Below are positions 45,525 through 58,275 of a stretch of 64,000 nt of DNA, in pieces (positions within the stretch are counted from its first letter, which is position 1; each line of letters starts with the position of its first letter). Source of the DNA: Daucus carota subsp. sativus (lineage: Eukaryota > Streptophyta > Magnoliopsida > Apiales > Apiaceae); NCBI RefSeq assembly GCF_001625215.2, contig NC_030385.2, forward strand, positions 28,545,598 to 28,609,597. Reading direction: 5' to 3'. The position numbers were made by a program, and so were the translations under genes. The notes beneath the pieces were generated by a model. The model saw nothing but the letters and a program-made list of their open reading frames with translations. It searched no databases and had not been told where the DNA came from.

Positions 45525-48500
45525 TCATTCTTGTGAATCTATTCCATTGCTTTCTAAAGTAAGAGACATTTCTCCAATTAATTCTTCTCTTCTTGTCTCA
45601 TTCCAAATGAAATCTGTTTCTAAGCACTCTTTCAAGTGAGTTGCCACAAAATTCATAGGCGGTCTGTTGTCGGAAGCAATAGATACACACAACATTGCTA
45701 TTTCCACAGCTTTCTGGACAGAATTAATGTCAGCAGTTTCCCTTATCCTTGAATCAACAACAACTTTAATGTCCCCTTGTTGAATTCTAGAGCTAACCCA
45801 CCTAACTATGTGTTCACTGTCATCATCGATCCCTCTAGCTGGTCGGCCTGTGATTATTTCCAAGAGGACAATTCCAAAACTATAAACATCACTTTTCTTA
45901 GTCAGTCGATTTGATGCGTAATACCTGTGAGTTGGAAATATGTTAAATCCAAATATATAAACACTTGATTGAATTGATTCATTAAATAAGGCTTAGCTTT
46001 TCCTTTTTTGTTAGGGCTTAGCTTTCTTACAAAAGTGCCTACTTTTAAAAATAATTAATGTGTTAGAAGCAAGACCAGATATGTATGTAAACTCATCTTA
46101 TATTGCTAACACGTACTCTGGATCAAGGTAGCCAAGAGTTCTAGCAACTTCTGTAATTATGTGACTTCCAGCTTCAGAAGGGATGACTCTGGACAAGCCA
46201 AAATCTGCAAGTTTACCTTGAAAATTCTCTGAAAGTAAGATATTTGTCGATTTTACATCTCTGTGGATTATTGTTGGCCTGCAACCATGATGCAGATACT
46301 CGAAGCCTGATATAATTTGTGTACTAGTGTCAACATCTCTTGTAATACTAAACAAAATTAACTTAAAAGACTAAAAAATCCACAGTCAAGAGGGAGGATG
46401 ATATCAGCTCATCAGCTAACCTTCTGCAGCATCGATTGCAATCCGAATTCTCTGTTCCCAACTCAAAACATATGGCTTTCTACCTGTATCCAAGTGCTAC
46501 CAGTTATCGCAGGCTCAAAAGTAAACCTTTTCAAGGTATTTTTATACTTCAAATTTGTAAGAGTATTATTTGTTTGTCCAACTACTTAGACAATAATTAC
46601 TTAAATATTGCTAGTTGCTACTCAGCTTTGAGTCTTTGACAATTTGAACCTAACTAGGGCTGCTTCTGGGGAGGAATTAGATGAATATGAAGAAGATAGA
46701 AAGGGAAATAGCAATGCAGTTCTCCACTACTAAAGGAAGTTGGAAGGCATCTTACCTGGGGTTGGAATGATTTTAACTGTTGACTCTTGTAGTGTGAAAT
46801 CTTATTTGGTTGGATCGGTACTTGAGGTAAGAACGACGGTTAGTTATATTAATTTTGTTCAATTCACATTCATATGGTGTGATATGAACGATGTGAACTA
46901 GGTCTCAGTATCATCCAATCTTTCTTTTTTTTAGGTTTTTATTATCCGTATTGTGAGTTATAATTTAAATATTTTCGAATGTTTAGGGTGGAATTTATAA
47001 GTGTGATTACTTGTCATGTAAATTATACCTGGTCTCGGTATTATATAATCTCAGCTTTTTCTTAGGTTTTAATTGTCCATATTGCAAATTATAGTTTATA
47101 TATTTTTGTCTATATCAGATGGAATTTATAAGTGATTATTCATGTGTACCAAATACCTGCTAGATACCCGTCCAGATCTCCATTGGCCATGTATTCGTAG
47201 ATAATTCCCAAGTGGTTGTCTTCCATACAGTAGCCAACAAGAGCTGTTAAATTTTTGTGATGAATTCTCATCAGAAGCTTAGCCTGCAATTTAGAGTCAC
47301 GTGTTAATCAGTAAAGGGCATTATGTTAATAAAAAGATAAATACAACTGGTACAACTAATTTATTTTTCTGAAAATCTATTTTGAAAATTCTGGACTGGC
47401 TTGATTATGCAAATATGAGTAATGATTACATCTTTTTGCAGAAACTGTATGGTATTATTTCATTTATGTGTAAATTAGTATATAAAACTAAAAACTAATC
47501 GCAAAAGAATAGCTCGTGCAGATATGGGGGGAAGGTTATATATATATATATACATATATATAGATATAGATTTAACTTGCCTCAGTTTCGAACTCCCTGT
47601 ACCCTTGAGCTGATGTTGCTGAGAGCATTTTGACAGCAACTTGGGTATCACCAATATGACCATGGTATACTTTGCCAAATCCTCCTTCTCCGACAGATTT
47701 CTCCAAATTGTTAGTGATTCTTAGAATTTCAGAGTATGTGAACTGACGGTTTAAGGTCTCCAAGGAGGTAATCTTTATACGTTCTGCAAAATTTACTTTC
47801 TAATCACACTGAATATTTCATTTATCTGAAAAATGGTAGCATTAGTAATTGCTATACCTTTTCTGTTTCTTACTACCAACGTGAGAATTATTACTGCAAT
47901 AATGATTAGCACAAACGCTGAAACAAGTGAAGCCATCTGAATTGTAGATTTGTTACTGCTCTTCTTGCATGAAGATGATGTGCATCGATTTGTATCTCCA
48001 CCTCCCAGACTTGCATCCATGCTATGTATTAAATCAAACAGTAAGACCTATTATATATATATACATTTAATTTGCTCTGTTTTACCAATAATTTTAGCAT
48101 ATATGCTATTAGGTTTCAGGCTTTCAGCAGAGGGGATCTGTCTAGTTTCTTTCAGTAAAGACACAACTGGGATACAATTTTTTTCGTATATTGTTAATAT
48201 GATGGTGGTAAAGCACACCTTAGTAACAAATGTCCACTTTTTGACTTTGATAGGAGGTCCGAAGGAACTGAACCTATGAAATTGTTCCCTTTTATGTTTC
48301 TGCATAATTAACACAACTGTTAGTAGTATTATTGCACTCATAACGCCACAAAATTGATCCGCCTCTTCTTTTTAGTTTTTTTTACTGCTCTCACAATTGT
48401 ATTTGTACAAGGTATTTATATCAGGCAAGTCGAAACATTATGTTGAACTGAGACGAGGTATATAAATGGTAGCATTAAAGTGAGGACAACATTGAAATGC

Positions 48501-51457
48501 TTAAAGTGAAGGTGAACAATTAACAGCACCCTTCAAGTTACACTTACAGGATCCTCAAGAAGATGAGTTGTGATAAGAAATCAGGTACTTCTCCAGACAA
48601 GTTATTGTTTGACAAATCCCTGAGAATTTATATGTGTTTTAGCTGCATTTACACAAGTTAGTTTAACTAGTTTATATGCACGAGTTCTTACAGAGATCTT
48701 ATCATTGTGAGGTTGGCAATAGAAGAAGCAATTTTTCCACTCAATCTGCTTGAGGACAGGTTTCTGAGTAAAAGTTGGATTTTAAATTCAGTAAATATGT
48801 ACTGTAGATAGGAAGTTAATGATATATAAGTTAAAATAGAAGCAAGTGCTTACAAGGTTGTAATCCTAGGAAAATTATAATCATTATAGCTGCATCCAAC
48901 ACCGTCCCATGCATACGCCTGTGGGACACACGGATCTCCTTGCCAGTTTTCTATTTGAATTTTATAAGCCGACTTGATGTCCATAATCGAACCAGCTAAA
49001 TGGGCACAAAAGGATAAATTGCATTATTTACTCTAAAATTAAAATCTAGTTTGTTTACTTTGACTCCTTTGTCTGTTTTTCGTTTTACTTGGTTATAAAA
49101 AATAAAAAGAACTTTTAACATGAAGAAAACAATTTTGTTTTGTTAACAAAAATGAGTGTATTGTTGGAATTAAGAAAGATATCGAATTTAGTGTAAAATT
49201 TATATATCAAATGTATTTTTGACAACAAATTTGACGTGGCACTATCCTTTTGATGTAAATTTTACATCATTTTAGTATTACATCGGAATTCAACTTATAC
49301 GTTTGAAATTGCACGTGCTTTATTTTCCAAGTTTAAATAGTTACCGATGTTATATATATATGATGTTGTCTTTTAAAATAAATTTTACAACTTAGGTATT
49401 TTTAAGAAAGACTTTAAGTTTTTGTTGGCGGGAATTTGTGTCAGATCAAAATTTTAAAACCATGTAAGAAGAATTTACGTGACCTAAATTCATCCGAGAA
49501 GGTGAATAATTATTAGGTACCTAACCTTCACATTTTTTATCGGGCCAAAATCCATGCATAAAGAAATACACAACTAGATAAGGTTAATTATTTAGTTCGT
49601 CACTGAAGTCTTGTATGAAGTTGGTCACTGAACCGAAAACAGGATCAAAGATAGTCATTAAAATCATCATAAATATCAAACAAGCAACTCGAAATATGAA
49701 CTACGAACTTAAGCAGTAAAAATATTACTTAAAAAATTATACACATTATTTTTAAATGTTATCACAACCAACTAAAAGGTTATGATTTCCCGTATTTATG
49801 ATAATATATTAAGATGTTATCAAGTTTATTTATTATTTATTATTTAATATATATATATATTTTCTTTGTTTTAATTATAAATAAATATTAAATAAACTTA
49901 ATAAAATTTAAATATATTATCATAAATATTAGAAGTCACATGATCTTTTACTTGATTATGACCAACTAAATAATTAACCTGTAATACATGTGTTCGAAAA
50001 GAACAATTTAAAATTGAAGTGTTAAAATAAAAGCATAGATAGCTTACCATCTTGACTATGAGTTTGTGATTGCAGAAATTTTTTAACACTATAAACCTCC
50101 AAGGCGTTTATGATAGGGGGTAGAGTTGACCTTTCGGTTTTCTGCATCACGATCTCATGCTTAGACGCTGGTAACTCAGGTGCGGAACTGCGTACTACAC
50201 TAGTCTGATTAGTAGGAATTACAGGCTCGTTGTTTGGAGTCCAGAGGTTTCCGTTCAAATACAGGTTGAATTCTCTGATCTGGTTGCTTTGTAAAGTCTG
50301 CACCTCAGCAAGGTGCAAGTAGATGAGAAACTGATCAGATACATTTAAAGGCTCCCATGTGATTGTCAACGGATTGCTTGTGTTGTCCGGTGCAATAGCT
50401 GTCCTCATGACCTTATATGGTACATAAAAATCTAGTTCTGTCAACGTCTCCTCCGGATTATATACTATTGAACTATTACTGTAATCAATTGAATCCCATA
50501 TTCTATCATGTCTGTCATCTTTGTACCTGTTAGTTGTACATAAGATTCAATACATGTACATCACCTGGTAAAAAATAAACAGTAGATGTTACTCATTGAA
50601 ACATAGATGGCGTACCTGCATGATTCAAGTGGTTGACCAAAATCTACCCGTCCAAAAAGCTGCAGTGATACGAAATCATCTGTATACAAGTTACTGATCT
50701 CAGTATTGAAGTACCTTAACTCCAGTGCTGATATGAAAGGCGTTCCAAGTCCTGTGTTTACCAGGCATCCATAAATATATTCCGATGTTTGGACATGGAT
50801 GATCTCTTTTCTTTCTAGAGAAGTTGTTTTGCTGAATGAGATTGTATCCCATTTCTCAACTCCAAGATGAATATCAAATTGCGGGAGCACGTCTTTAGAG
50901 TCATAGTTTCCGTACATAAACCATGCGCGAATCAAGTACCTATTACTTGGTCCTTGAACAGGTTTTAGGGTGTAACAGTTTCTAATTCCCTGAGGAAAGC
51001 TTCTTAGTGCCACCAGCTGTTGTGGAAGGCCTGAAGTATTGTAATATGGTAGTATGGTCTTGCTTTCACCCGCATCAGTGAAGCCGGAATCTGACACGTA
51101 GTTTAAGTTGGTTGCGCTGTCTGTGTAGCTGGCATCTGCTGGAATTCCACAGTCTATGCTTATAAAACCTAAGACCATGACCATGATATATGTGTTAGTT
51201 TTGGTGTTTTTTGTAAAAATAATCACAGATGAATCTACAAGTTTACCACGTGAAATGTCAATTTGTTTTTTTTCCCCTGATTGATCATTTTACGTGTGAA
51301 CTTTAAGTGCAAGATAGAATAGTAGAAGTTTAATTTGAATAGATAAAGATATAGCAGAGAGACTGTTTATTTTACCTGATTGATCATCTTGCGAGTGAAC
51401 TTCAAGTGCTAGATAGAGTAGCAGAGAGACAAAATATAAAACAGGAAACAACCTCAT
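45525..51457 (-). CDS. LRR-I receptor-like kinase with malectin-like ectodomain
   Basis: Like the Arabidopsis At1g51xxx/IOS1 group. Twelve exons join to 848 aa: 51457-51376, 51168-50616, 50526-50048, 48995-48854, 48763-48692, 48619-48548, 48021-47858, 47783-47581, 47283-47157, 46483-46421, 46306-46117, 45924-45525. Signal peptide [20 protein letters not shown]; malectin-like domain from [16 protein letters not shown] to about residue 370; NWQGDPCVP linker; two 72-nt LRR exons; [22 protein letters not shown]; kinase with [31 protein letters not shown] and [12 protein letters not shown]. The frame requires a GC donor (GAG|GCAAGT) after 47581; the nearby GT would create a stop. The third LRR exon usual in this class was not found, so the stalk before the TM is short. 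The activation segment reads [12 protein letters not shown] where VAGTPGYLDPEY is typical. Confidence 0.88.
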
Positions 51458-54040
51458 CCTTTTGCTGCTCTGCAGAAAATATTTGATGAAGAATACTCGT
51501 ATGTAATATTTATAGAGGCATACTGGCATAGCCTAGCTACTCTATTTCCGACAATTTATTTTCAAGTATATTATAAAACACTTCATGCTTATGTTCCGAG
51601 AGTCGACTCCCGTAATTAGAGTTCCAGTCATCATTTTTCCACTTTTCACATCCTTTTATCTCCCTCACCAATTAACCCCTTCGTTCTCTCATCCCGTCTT
51701 TTATTTTATTAGTTTTTTTTTTTGCCAGAATTTTATTTGTTTTTTTTAATAAAACTCAGATCTAATTTATTTTGGATTAGATGTTGTTAAGTACCTTGTT
51801 ATCAAGGTTGTGCCCAATTTTTTTGGGATGTTAGTGTATGTCTATCTTTTTGGGATGTTTTAATCTTGTGTGCCTCTATATGTGTTTCGATTATCATTCT
51901 AAAAAAATTTATACGATATTTTGAGAGATCCATAAGACTCGCATTGATTTTGGGACGATGGATACCGCAAGAGCTCACCTTTCACAATAAAAAGTTGTTC
52001 ATATTTTGTGGACTTTTGGTGCTCCCGTATCAATTGATTTGACTGATGATTCTGAACATTGGGCTACAAATGATGCTTATGTGAAAGTAAATTGTGATGC
52101 TACAAGTTTCATAATTGACGTAGGTTGGATTACTTGAGATATTAATGTAATATCTTTTTGATAAAAGATACGAATATTTTACTGTGTTAAGAAATCTGAA
52201 AACAAATGACTATTTGTTTAGTTCATTCTTTGTTTCACAATTAGATTGTAGTTGACAGTTCGAGGATCTATCTCGACTGGGTTTCAATATTTGTCTTGTT
52301 AAGCGTTTTGTTTTAATAAATTCATTTTTATGTCAAAAAAACAAGTATATTATTGAATAATTTGTGAAGAGTGTTTGTATTTCAAAATTTATAATAAATA
52401 ATAAAAAAATTATAATATAAAAATTTAGTACATAAACTATTTATTTTTACTATATTCACTTTTCATACTCCCTCCGTCCCATTTGATTGTATACATTCAC
52501 AATTTTCAATTCGTAAAAGCAATCAGAAGTAGAACGCTGCCTCAGTCCAACCGTTTACGATGCAGTAACTTGCAGGAGACATTACATTAATATGGAAGAA
52601 TATGTAAGTGTACTGTTGCTGAGCTAAGTTCATGATAATTGTAAGTTTCTTGTTTATTTGTAAAATCCTGCATACATATTTAAAATATACAGTGTAGAAA
52701 TCATGCAAGTTGAGAAAGTAAAAAGAATCATATAAGCAGAACAAAACGTTACATCAATTACGTGACATTAGGCAATAAATAAAATATAGCAAACTCTTAC
52801 GTACAGATTTATATCTGCGAGTAACTATATAATTAATAAATGTAATGATAGCTTATTAGCTAGACAATAACTGTCAAACAGAATAAAAAAAATTTATATG
52901 GCATCACACTAAGTTTCAGGTATAATTTATTGTGATTTGTATTATTTTCTTCCTCATTTATTAATTTAGTTTACTTAGGGGTCATTTGGCAAATCTGAAT
53001 ATAAATACCTGAATGATTAATATTTTTGAATGATTAATAATCTGAATGAGTAATGAATAATATCATTTGATAAGAGAAGCTTGTAATATTTTCTGAACAT
53101 GATATATATTTATTGAATAATTTATATTAGAAATATATTTTTAAGTTCTATCATAACAATCACATATATAACAATTAAAATAAATAAATTTTAAATTATA
53201 TTTATTTAATATTAAATAATGATCTTTACTTATTTATTATTAAATTTGTTTTCAACTATGAGAATATATAATATAATTTATTGTAATATGATTTTATAAA
53301 TTATGTGTAATAAAATCCTAGGTAAAATATATAAAATAAAGAAATATGTCCGAAAAATAAAATAAGAAGAAATATTACTACAAAACACAGTAGCACTCCA
53401 CTGGAATGCACGCAATTAACATGCAGGTGAATGATTAAGCCAGAATTTTTCACCCGAATCGGTCAGAAGAAAATGAAGCGCTCAGAAGCAAAATTTTTTC
53501 AAACAAACAAGCTGAACGAATTAGCAAGCTTCCATTCAGCCTCATTAAGCCCATTAAGCTATAAACAAATGACTTCTTAGTCTTATTTATTTATGTGTAT
53601 ATAGTGTCCTCAACAAATAGGATAGAATGTGAAAGTATTTGTTATGAACGTATGACATAGACATGAACTCTCAAATTTTTTTAACATAAATTAGAAAGTG
53701 ATAAGAGAAATAACTCAAACACTATTTTACAAGTTTGAAATTCAAGTTTTTACTTTTAAAATATGTTATCTTTCATATTTCGCAGGATCTTGATCTAGAA
53801 CTTATGACAAAAAAGGAATCATCAATAAGATTCTCAAACAGGATAACTTTTTTAAGTACATGTAACGAATATGGAATTAATTCATGTTCGCAATTCATAT
53901 TTTCTGAAAGAGTGGTTTCATATATAATTTATGTACTAGTTTAAATTATTTTTATCTAGGGGACATGACAATTGCGAAATGTTAAAAACGGAGGTAGTGC
54001 ATAAACATCAAAACGACGAGGTCCAGACTTTAAAAAAACG
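51458..54040. other. Intergenic with decayed transposons
   Basis: Holds the receptor-kinase promoter, a LINE-like remnant (51960-52345), a single Stowaway-like end at 52473 without partner, and a possible TIR element at about 52976-53582 (ends taggggtcatttggc and complementary ctaagaagtcatttg). A short frame on the minus strand near 52523-52610 (SPASYCIVNGWTEAAF) is not called. Confidence 0.4.
51960..52345 (+). mobile_element. LINE-like remnant with RNase H motif
   Basis: A decayed reading includes WATNDAYVKVNCDAT and VGWIT, like the start of the RNase H domain in plant L1 LINEs (KVNCDAA...G.GIVIRD). A T-rich end and a short A run (about 52335-52342) follow. Too short and broken for exact ends. 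Confidence 0.4.
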
Positions 54041-54230
54041 GTCTTTCTAATGTGTGCCCAAGGGCACACAATAGTCACTAAATTCTATAAAAATAGCTTA
54101 TTCTGATTGGTGGAGTTGATGTGAATGCAGGGGGATCCATTATCATTTATTATTCATCCACCAATCAAAAGGGGCTATTTTTATTGGAGTTAGGGACTAT
54201 TGTGTGCCCTTGGGCACACCATAGAAAATT
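54041..54230. mobile_element. Foldback MITE
   Basis: Inverted ends of about 40 bp: left ctaatgtgtgcccaagggca then cacaatagtc, right complementary ctatggtgtgcccaagggca then cacaatagtc. The core tgtgcccaagggcaca is itself a palindrome. The ends resemble Mutator-type small elements; the target duplication is unclear. Confidence 0.7.
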
Positions 54231-54406
54231 CCTATGACGGAAGATGCTTGGTGTAACTTATTTAATTTTGTGAGGAAATTATTATTCAAAAACAATTTTT
54301 ACGAAAATTGTATTTTATGTTGTACTTTTTTCTAATGTAAGCAATCTTTTAAGTTTACTGTATTATAATTTTTGAGAAATTTTAATTTTTAGATGTATTG
54401 TATTTA

Positions 54407-55492
54407 GGGAAATTCTCTATGGTACACTCGTATTATTGATTGGCTTTTCTCGTTGGTGCAACTACATTTTTTCTACGCATGGTACCTCCTAGGTATAAAA
54501 ACTTTCCTAGCGATACACTTCTGTTAAGTTAAATGTTAGTTGACTGTTAATTTTCAGATCAGGCTCGCTTTTAGCCTGATATCACAAGATCAGCTTATTT
54601 TTTTTAGCTGCCTCTGCCGCTGCTAGAACTATACCATTGTCATTTGATATGGATCACAAGCTTGAGGTCTGATGCAAGAATCACCTGGAATCTTTGTCGG
54701 CGAACCAATGCTTGATTCCACTTTCAAGACCGTAGAATGTGTTATATTCATCACTTCCTAAAGTTGCAGTCCATGTGGCATTTGTAACACTATTTCACCA
54801 CATCGACTAACAAAAGCAATTATATCCTTCTGCCATATATCAAAGTTGTCCAAGAAACCAAGTTTGGTTGAGGCAATTTGTCGAACACCTTGATTGCATA
54901 GTCCAAATTGTCACATTTGGAGTACAATGTGAGAATATGATTGCTGAGGAATGGGTATAGTGACCCTAGGCTATTAATTGGGTGTGAAGTTGGTTGCCTT
55001 TGCGGATTTGTTTGGTTTTAGCGTATGTTTGTATAATGGGAGCTAAATTTTTTGGATCCTTGACAAGATGCTTGCTTCGATATTGAAATGAGGGATTGTT
55101 TAAATATTGAAGTTTCATAACAAACGCAAACGGAGCAGCAGAGACGCGTGTTTCGCCGGAGAAAAAGTAGAATCCGAGGTGAGGAAACACATGAGAAAGG
55201 AGAGTAAAAAAGCGAAGGGGAGAAGAAACCGGGATGGATGTATATAATAAAAGAAAAGGGGAAAGTAGTAGTTTAACAACTCCAAAAACTAATTTCTTTA
55301 AGAAACTCTATTATAATAATTATAAAAATTACGATGAAAATCAGTAAACTTAACGTTTTCTTAACGTTTTATTAACAGAATTGTATAGCTGAGAATAAAA
55401 TATTACTACGAGGGTACTATGCATAGAAGTTAGAAATGTAGTTGTACCAACGGGAAAAGCCAATTATACGAGTGTACCATAGAGAATTTCTC
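54407..55492. mobile_element. Pack-MULE carrying a PPR gene fragment
   Basis: 1086 bp with inverted ends of about 85 bp (left gggaaattctctatggtaca, right complementary to gagaaattctctatggtaca) and a perfect 9-bp duplication ttgtattta at 54398-54406 and 55493-55501. No transposase. The inside holds a host gene piece (PPR) on the minus strand. Long TIRs, a 9-bp duplication and a gene fragment together define a Pack-MULE. Confidence 0.92.
54820..55130 (-). pseudogene. Captured fragment of a PPR protein gene
   Basis: On the minus strand one frame gives LAPIIQTYAKTKQIRKGNQL then HTQLIA; after a stop, the next frame continues GSLYPFLSNHILTLYSKCDN, LDYAIKVFDKLPQPNLVSWT and TLIYG. This is the N-terminal part of a plant P-L-S class PPR protein (usual pattern YSKCGDLDYA...FD.MPQRNLVSWT). 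The two pieces lie in different frames and the rest of the PPR array is absent, so no PPR protein can be made. Confidence 0.85.
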
Positions 55493-55773
55493 TTGTATTT
55501 ATTATAATTTGTGAGCAATGTTTATATTTGGGTGCATTGTCTTTATAATGAAATAGGTTTAAAAAGAATCTCAAAACAATTAAAAAAATTAAAAAAATAT
55601 TTTAAACGTCGGTTAAATAAAGAATCTAGCAAAGGCTTTAGTACTAGTTCAAAAATCGAAACATTTAATGAATATTTATAGTGTCCATTCCAGAACAACG
55701 AAATATTTGGTCATAACCTCTGGCATTGACATCTGTGAGTGTTTGGCTACTGCACTTTTAGGACTTAAAAGTA

Positions 55774-56077
55774 CTCCCTCCGTCCCCCTCAATTGTTTAC
55801 ATTGGAGGGGGACACGGAGACCAAGACAATGTACGAAAAATGAGTAAAGTTAGATGAAAAGTGGGTAAAGTGGTGGGACCCATCAATATTTAATAATAGA
55901 TTTGAGATAGTGGAGGAAGGTAGTGGGTGTAATAGTAGTTTTTATTGTTAAATATGAGATAGTGGAGGAAGATAGTGGGTGTAATGATTGAAAAAACTTA
56001 CTATTTATGGTAATGTAAAGAAATGAGAGGGACATCCCAAAATAGTAACTGTAAAGAAATGAGAGGGACAGAGGGAG
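55774..56077. mobile_element. Stowaway-like MITE
   Basis: 304 bp, ends ctccctccgtccccctcaat and gagggacagagggag, TA at 55772-55773 and 56078-56079. A 70-bp internal segment (gagatagtggaggaag...gggtgtaat) is tandemly duplicated. Confidence 0.88.
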
Positions 56078-57055
56078 TACTAAAAAGCCCACTTCACTTA
56101 TTTCAAGTTTGTTTGACAAATCTTAAGAGTACTTAATTAAAGGGAGAGAAGTCGGGGAAAAAACCTACCAAAGTTGGCTTCTTTTTTTTTTTCCGCTCAG
56201 CTTCTCTTCTTATTGTTGCTTGGCGGACTCACATGTAGTGTGTGTTTGGGGTTGCAGTTGTCAACCACAACAGCAACTTTTTGTCAAACAGCTGGTACAA
56301 AACTGTTTGGTAAAATTTAAATCAGTTTTTTCTAACCGTGCTTTTTGTCCAAAAGCTGCTTTTGCAGAAAGCTGGTATACCCCTGCTTTTCACAAAAGCG
56401 GCTGTTGCGCCCAGCTGTTATGCCATCGAACCCCCGCACATGTAATTATTTTTGTATAACTATACCCTAATTGTTACACTTTAAACAAAATAATACAATA
56501 TGTATAAAACATTTTTTTTTATTATAACTTGGATTATTGGGAGGTGAAATTTTTTGTAATAAATTTAAAAGGAAAACTCAAAATGAATTATTAAAATATA
56601 TTTGGTTGTTTTTTAAATGAATTTTAAGGTTATATTTTTTGGTTTTAATAAATTTGTTATTTAAAAAAATAAATTATAATATAGTGGTAAAAATTAAATA
56701 TGGTGAGTAATATACATTAAATGAATAAGAAAATTATATCAGTTTATAAAAAATAAGTTTAAGTAGTATATTTTTGTAAAATGTAAATTATATGATTTTA
56801 TTTATATTTATATTTGAATATAAAATGTAAATGATGCGTTTCTGTTGAAAATATCTTACAAAAATTATATAATTTTGCAAATATATTATTACAAATTATG
56901 AAATATATATATTATTACAAATTATACATATATTAATAACATATTTTTCTGAAAAAACACATACATAAAACAAAATAATGAAGTTAAATTTTAAAGAAAA
57001 GTTTGCATCTGTTACTCTTCAGATTGAAGTAAACTTGCAATACACACGTAAAAAA

Positions 57056-57196
57056 ATACTTTATCTTAATAACGTATTATAGTAAATAACAATGACTTAC
57101 CTTTTTATTAAGATAAGATCAAGGTAAATACTTTATCTTAATAATTTATTATAGTAAATAACAATGACTTACTTTTTATTAAGATAAGATCAAGGC
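57056..57196. repeat. Tandem duplication, about 70 bp
   Basis: Two copies of a unit beginning atactttatcttaataa and ending attaagataagatcaagg. Confidence 0.85.
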
Positions 57197-57427
57197 ATCC
57201 TACAGCTACAGGATTCTGTTTGTTTTCGAAATAGGGCAAGAAACAGAGACGTTTTATTTTCTAATTTTACACAATTATATTTGTTGTTCAATATTTGTCT
57301 ATGAAATAATGAATAAAAGAATATTTTATTTATAATTATAACTCTAAACAGCACTTTAACAAAAAAATTACCAAATAGTTTGTTTTCAGCTTTTACTCAA
57401 ACAGCACATTTGAAATCAAGTTTACCA

Positions 57428-57697
57428 GCGTTGGTTCAGCTGGTTAAAGGGAGGACATGTATCCTCTTGGTCACAGGTTCGACTCCCGAAGGGAGCAGAA
57501 TTTGTGATTATGCCTCCTGGATCAGAGCATGTCGTACTTAGGTGCGGTTTATCTTGTTTATGCCTCCTGGATCAGAGCATGTCGTACTTAGGTGCGGTTT
57601 ATCTTGTTTCACGGCTATTGCGTGAGCTCGTGCGGTTTACCTAGTGCGAACCCGAAGGGTAGCGGCTGCGGGTTCCTACGTTAAAAAAAAAAAAATA
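57428..57697 (+). mobile_element. tRNA-derived SINE, full length
   Basis: Starts with a tRNA-like head: A box tggttcagctgg (about 57432-57443) and B box ggttcgactcc (57476-57486), the internal Pol III promoter. It ends with an A run. The 10-bp direct repeat aagtttacca (57418-57427 and 57698-57707) is its target-site duplication. The body holds a tandem 50-bp duplication (57511-57560 and 57561-57610). A 3' fragment of the same family lies at 39767-39838. Confidence 0.9.
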
Positions 57698-58039
57698 AAG
57701 TTTACCAAACAGTCTCAGCTTTTACAAACAACACTTTTTTTACAGCAACAACAATTTTTAACAGCACTCTCAAACAGACCGCAGAGTACTGGGACCGGTG
57801 CCCCACTCAACTTTCAACCAAACTGATATTTATACATGTTCTTCAAATTGTTTTTCTTCTATATGTACAAATACTCGATAAAAATCTGTGGCCATAATTG
57901 AATTCCAACTTAGTTTAGTAATTATATTTATAATTTATTCATTAATTCTATTAAAATTTATTAGTCAAATTAATATAAAACACAAAAATGGTTTAAATCG
58001 TCCAAATAATGTTTTTAGTGCCATTTAAATTATCAAAAG

Positions 58040-58275
58040 ATGGATGCGGTTAGTCGGAGCTATAGCATTGGCTTTATAAAAACCCGACGCTATTACGGAA
58101 CCAATAACGTCGGTTAAGTTCCTTTGTGTGTGTTTTGAACCGACGCATTTTAAGATTTTGTGTCGCTATATTAACCGAAACAGTAGGTGTGCACGATGTC
58201 TCCTATATTTACTATGCCCGTCAACTGACGCTATACACCTTTTTTGACGGACACTGAGAGTCACTTTTTTACTGT
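58040..58275 (-). mobile_element. Possible CACTA-type transposon end
   Basis: Read on the minus strand the end is cacagtaaaaaagtgac followed by many short GC-richer repeats such as tagcgtc, gacgtt and gcgtcgg. Clustered subterminal repeats of this kind are typical of CACTA ends. No second end was found. Confidence 0.35.

Larger units (their letters stand above)
56233..57785. mobile_element. TIR element (hAT-like ends) hosting a SINE
   Basis: Left end gtgtgtttggggttgcagtt, right end complementary to gtctgtttgagagtgctgtt. Subterminal parts also match in inverted order (ctgtttggtaaa at both sides). There is no transposase; the inside is AT-rich. It holds a tandem repeat (57056-57196) and a SINE (57428-57697). 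The exact edges and the target duplication are not certain. Confidence 0.55.

Noticed and set aside
48051-48341. 96-codon minus-strand frame within the receptor-kinase gene
   Set aside because: It lies in an intron and its sequence does not continue the LRR or TM region.
52523-52744. Minus-strand frame ending SPASYCIVNGWTEAAFYF
   Set aside because: Looks protein-like at the end, but there is no upstream exon or family I can name.
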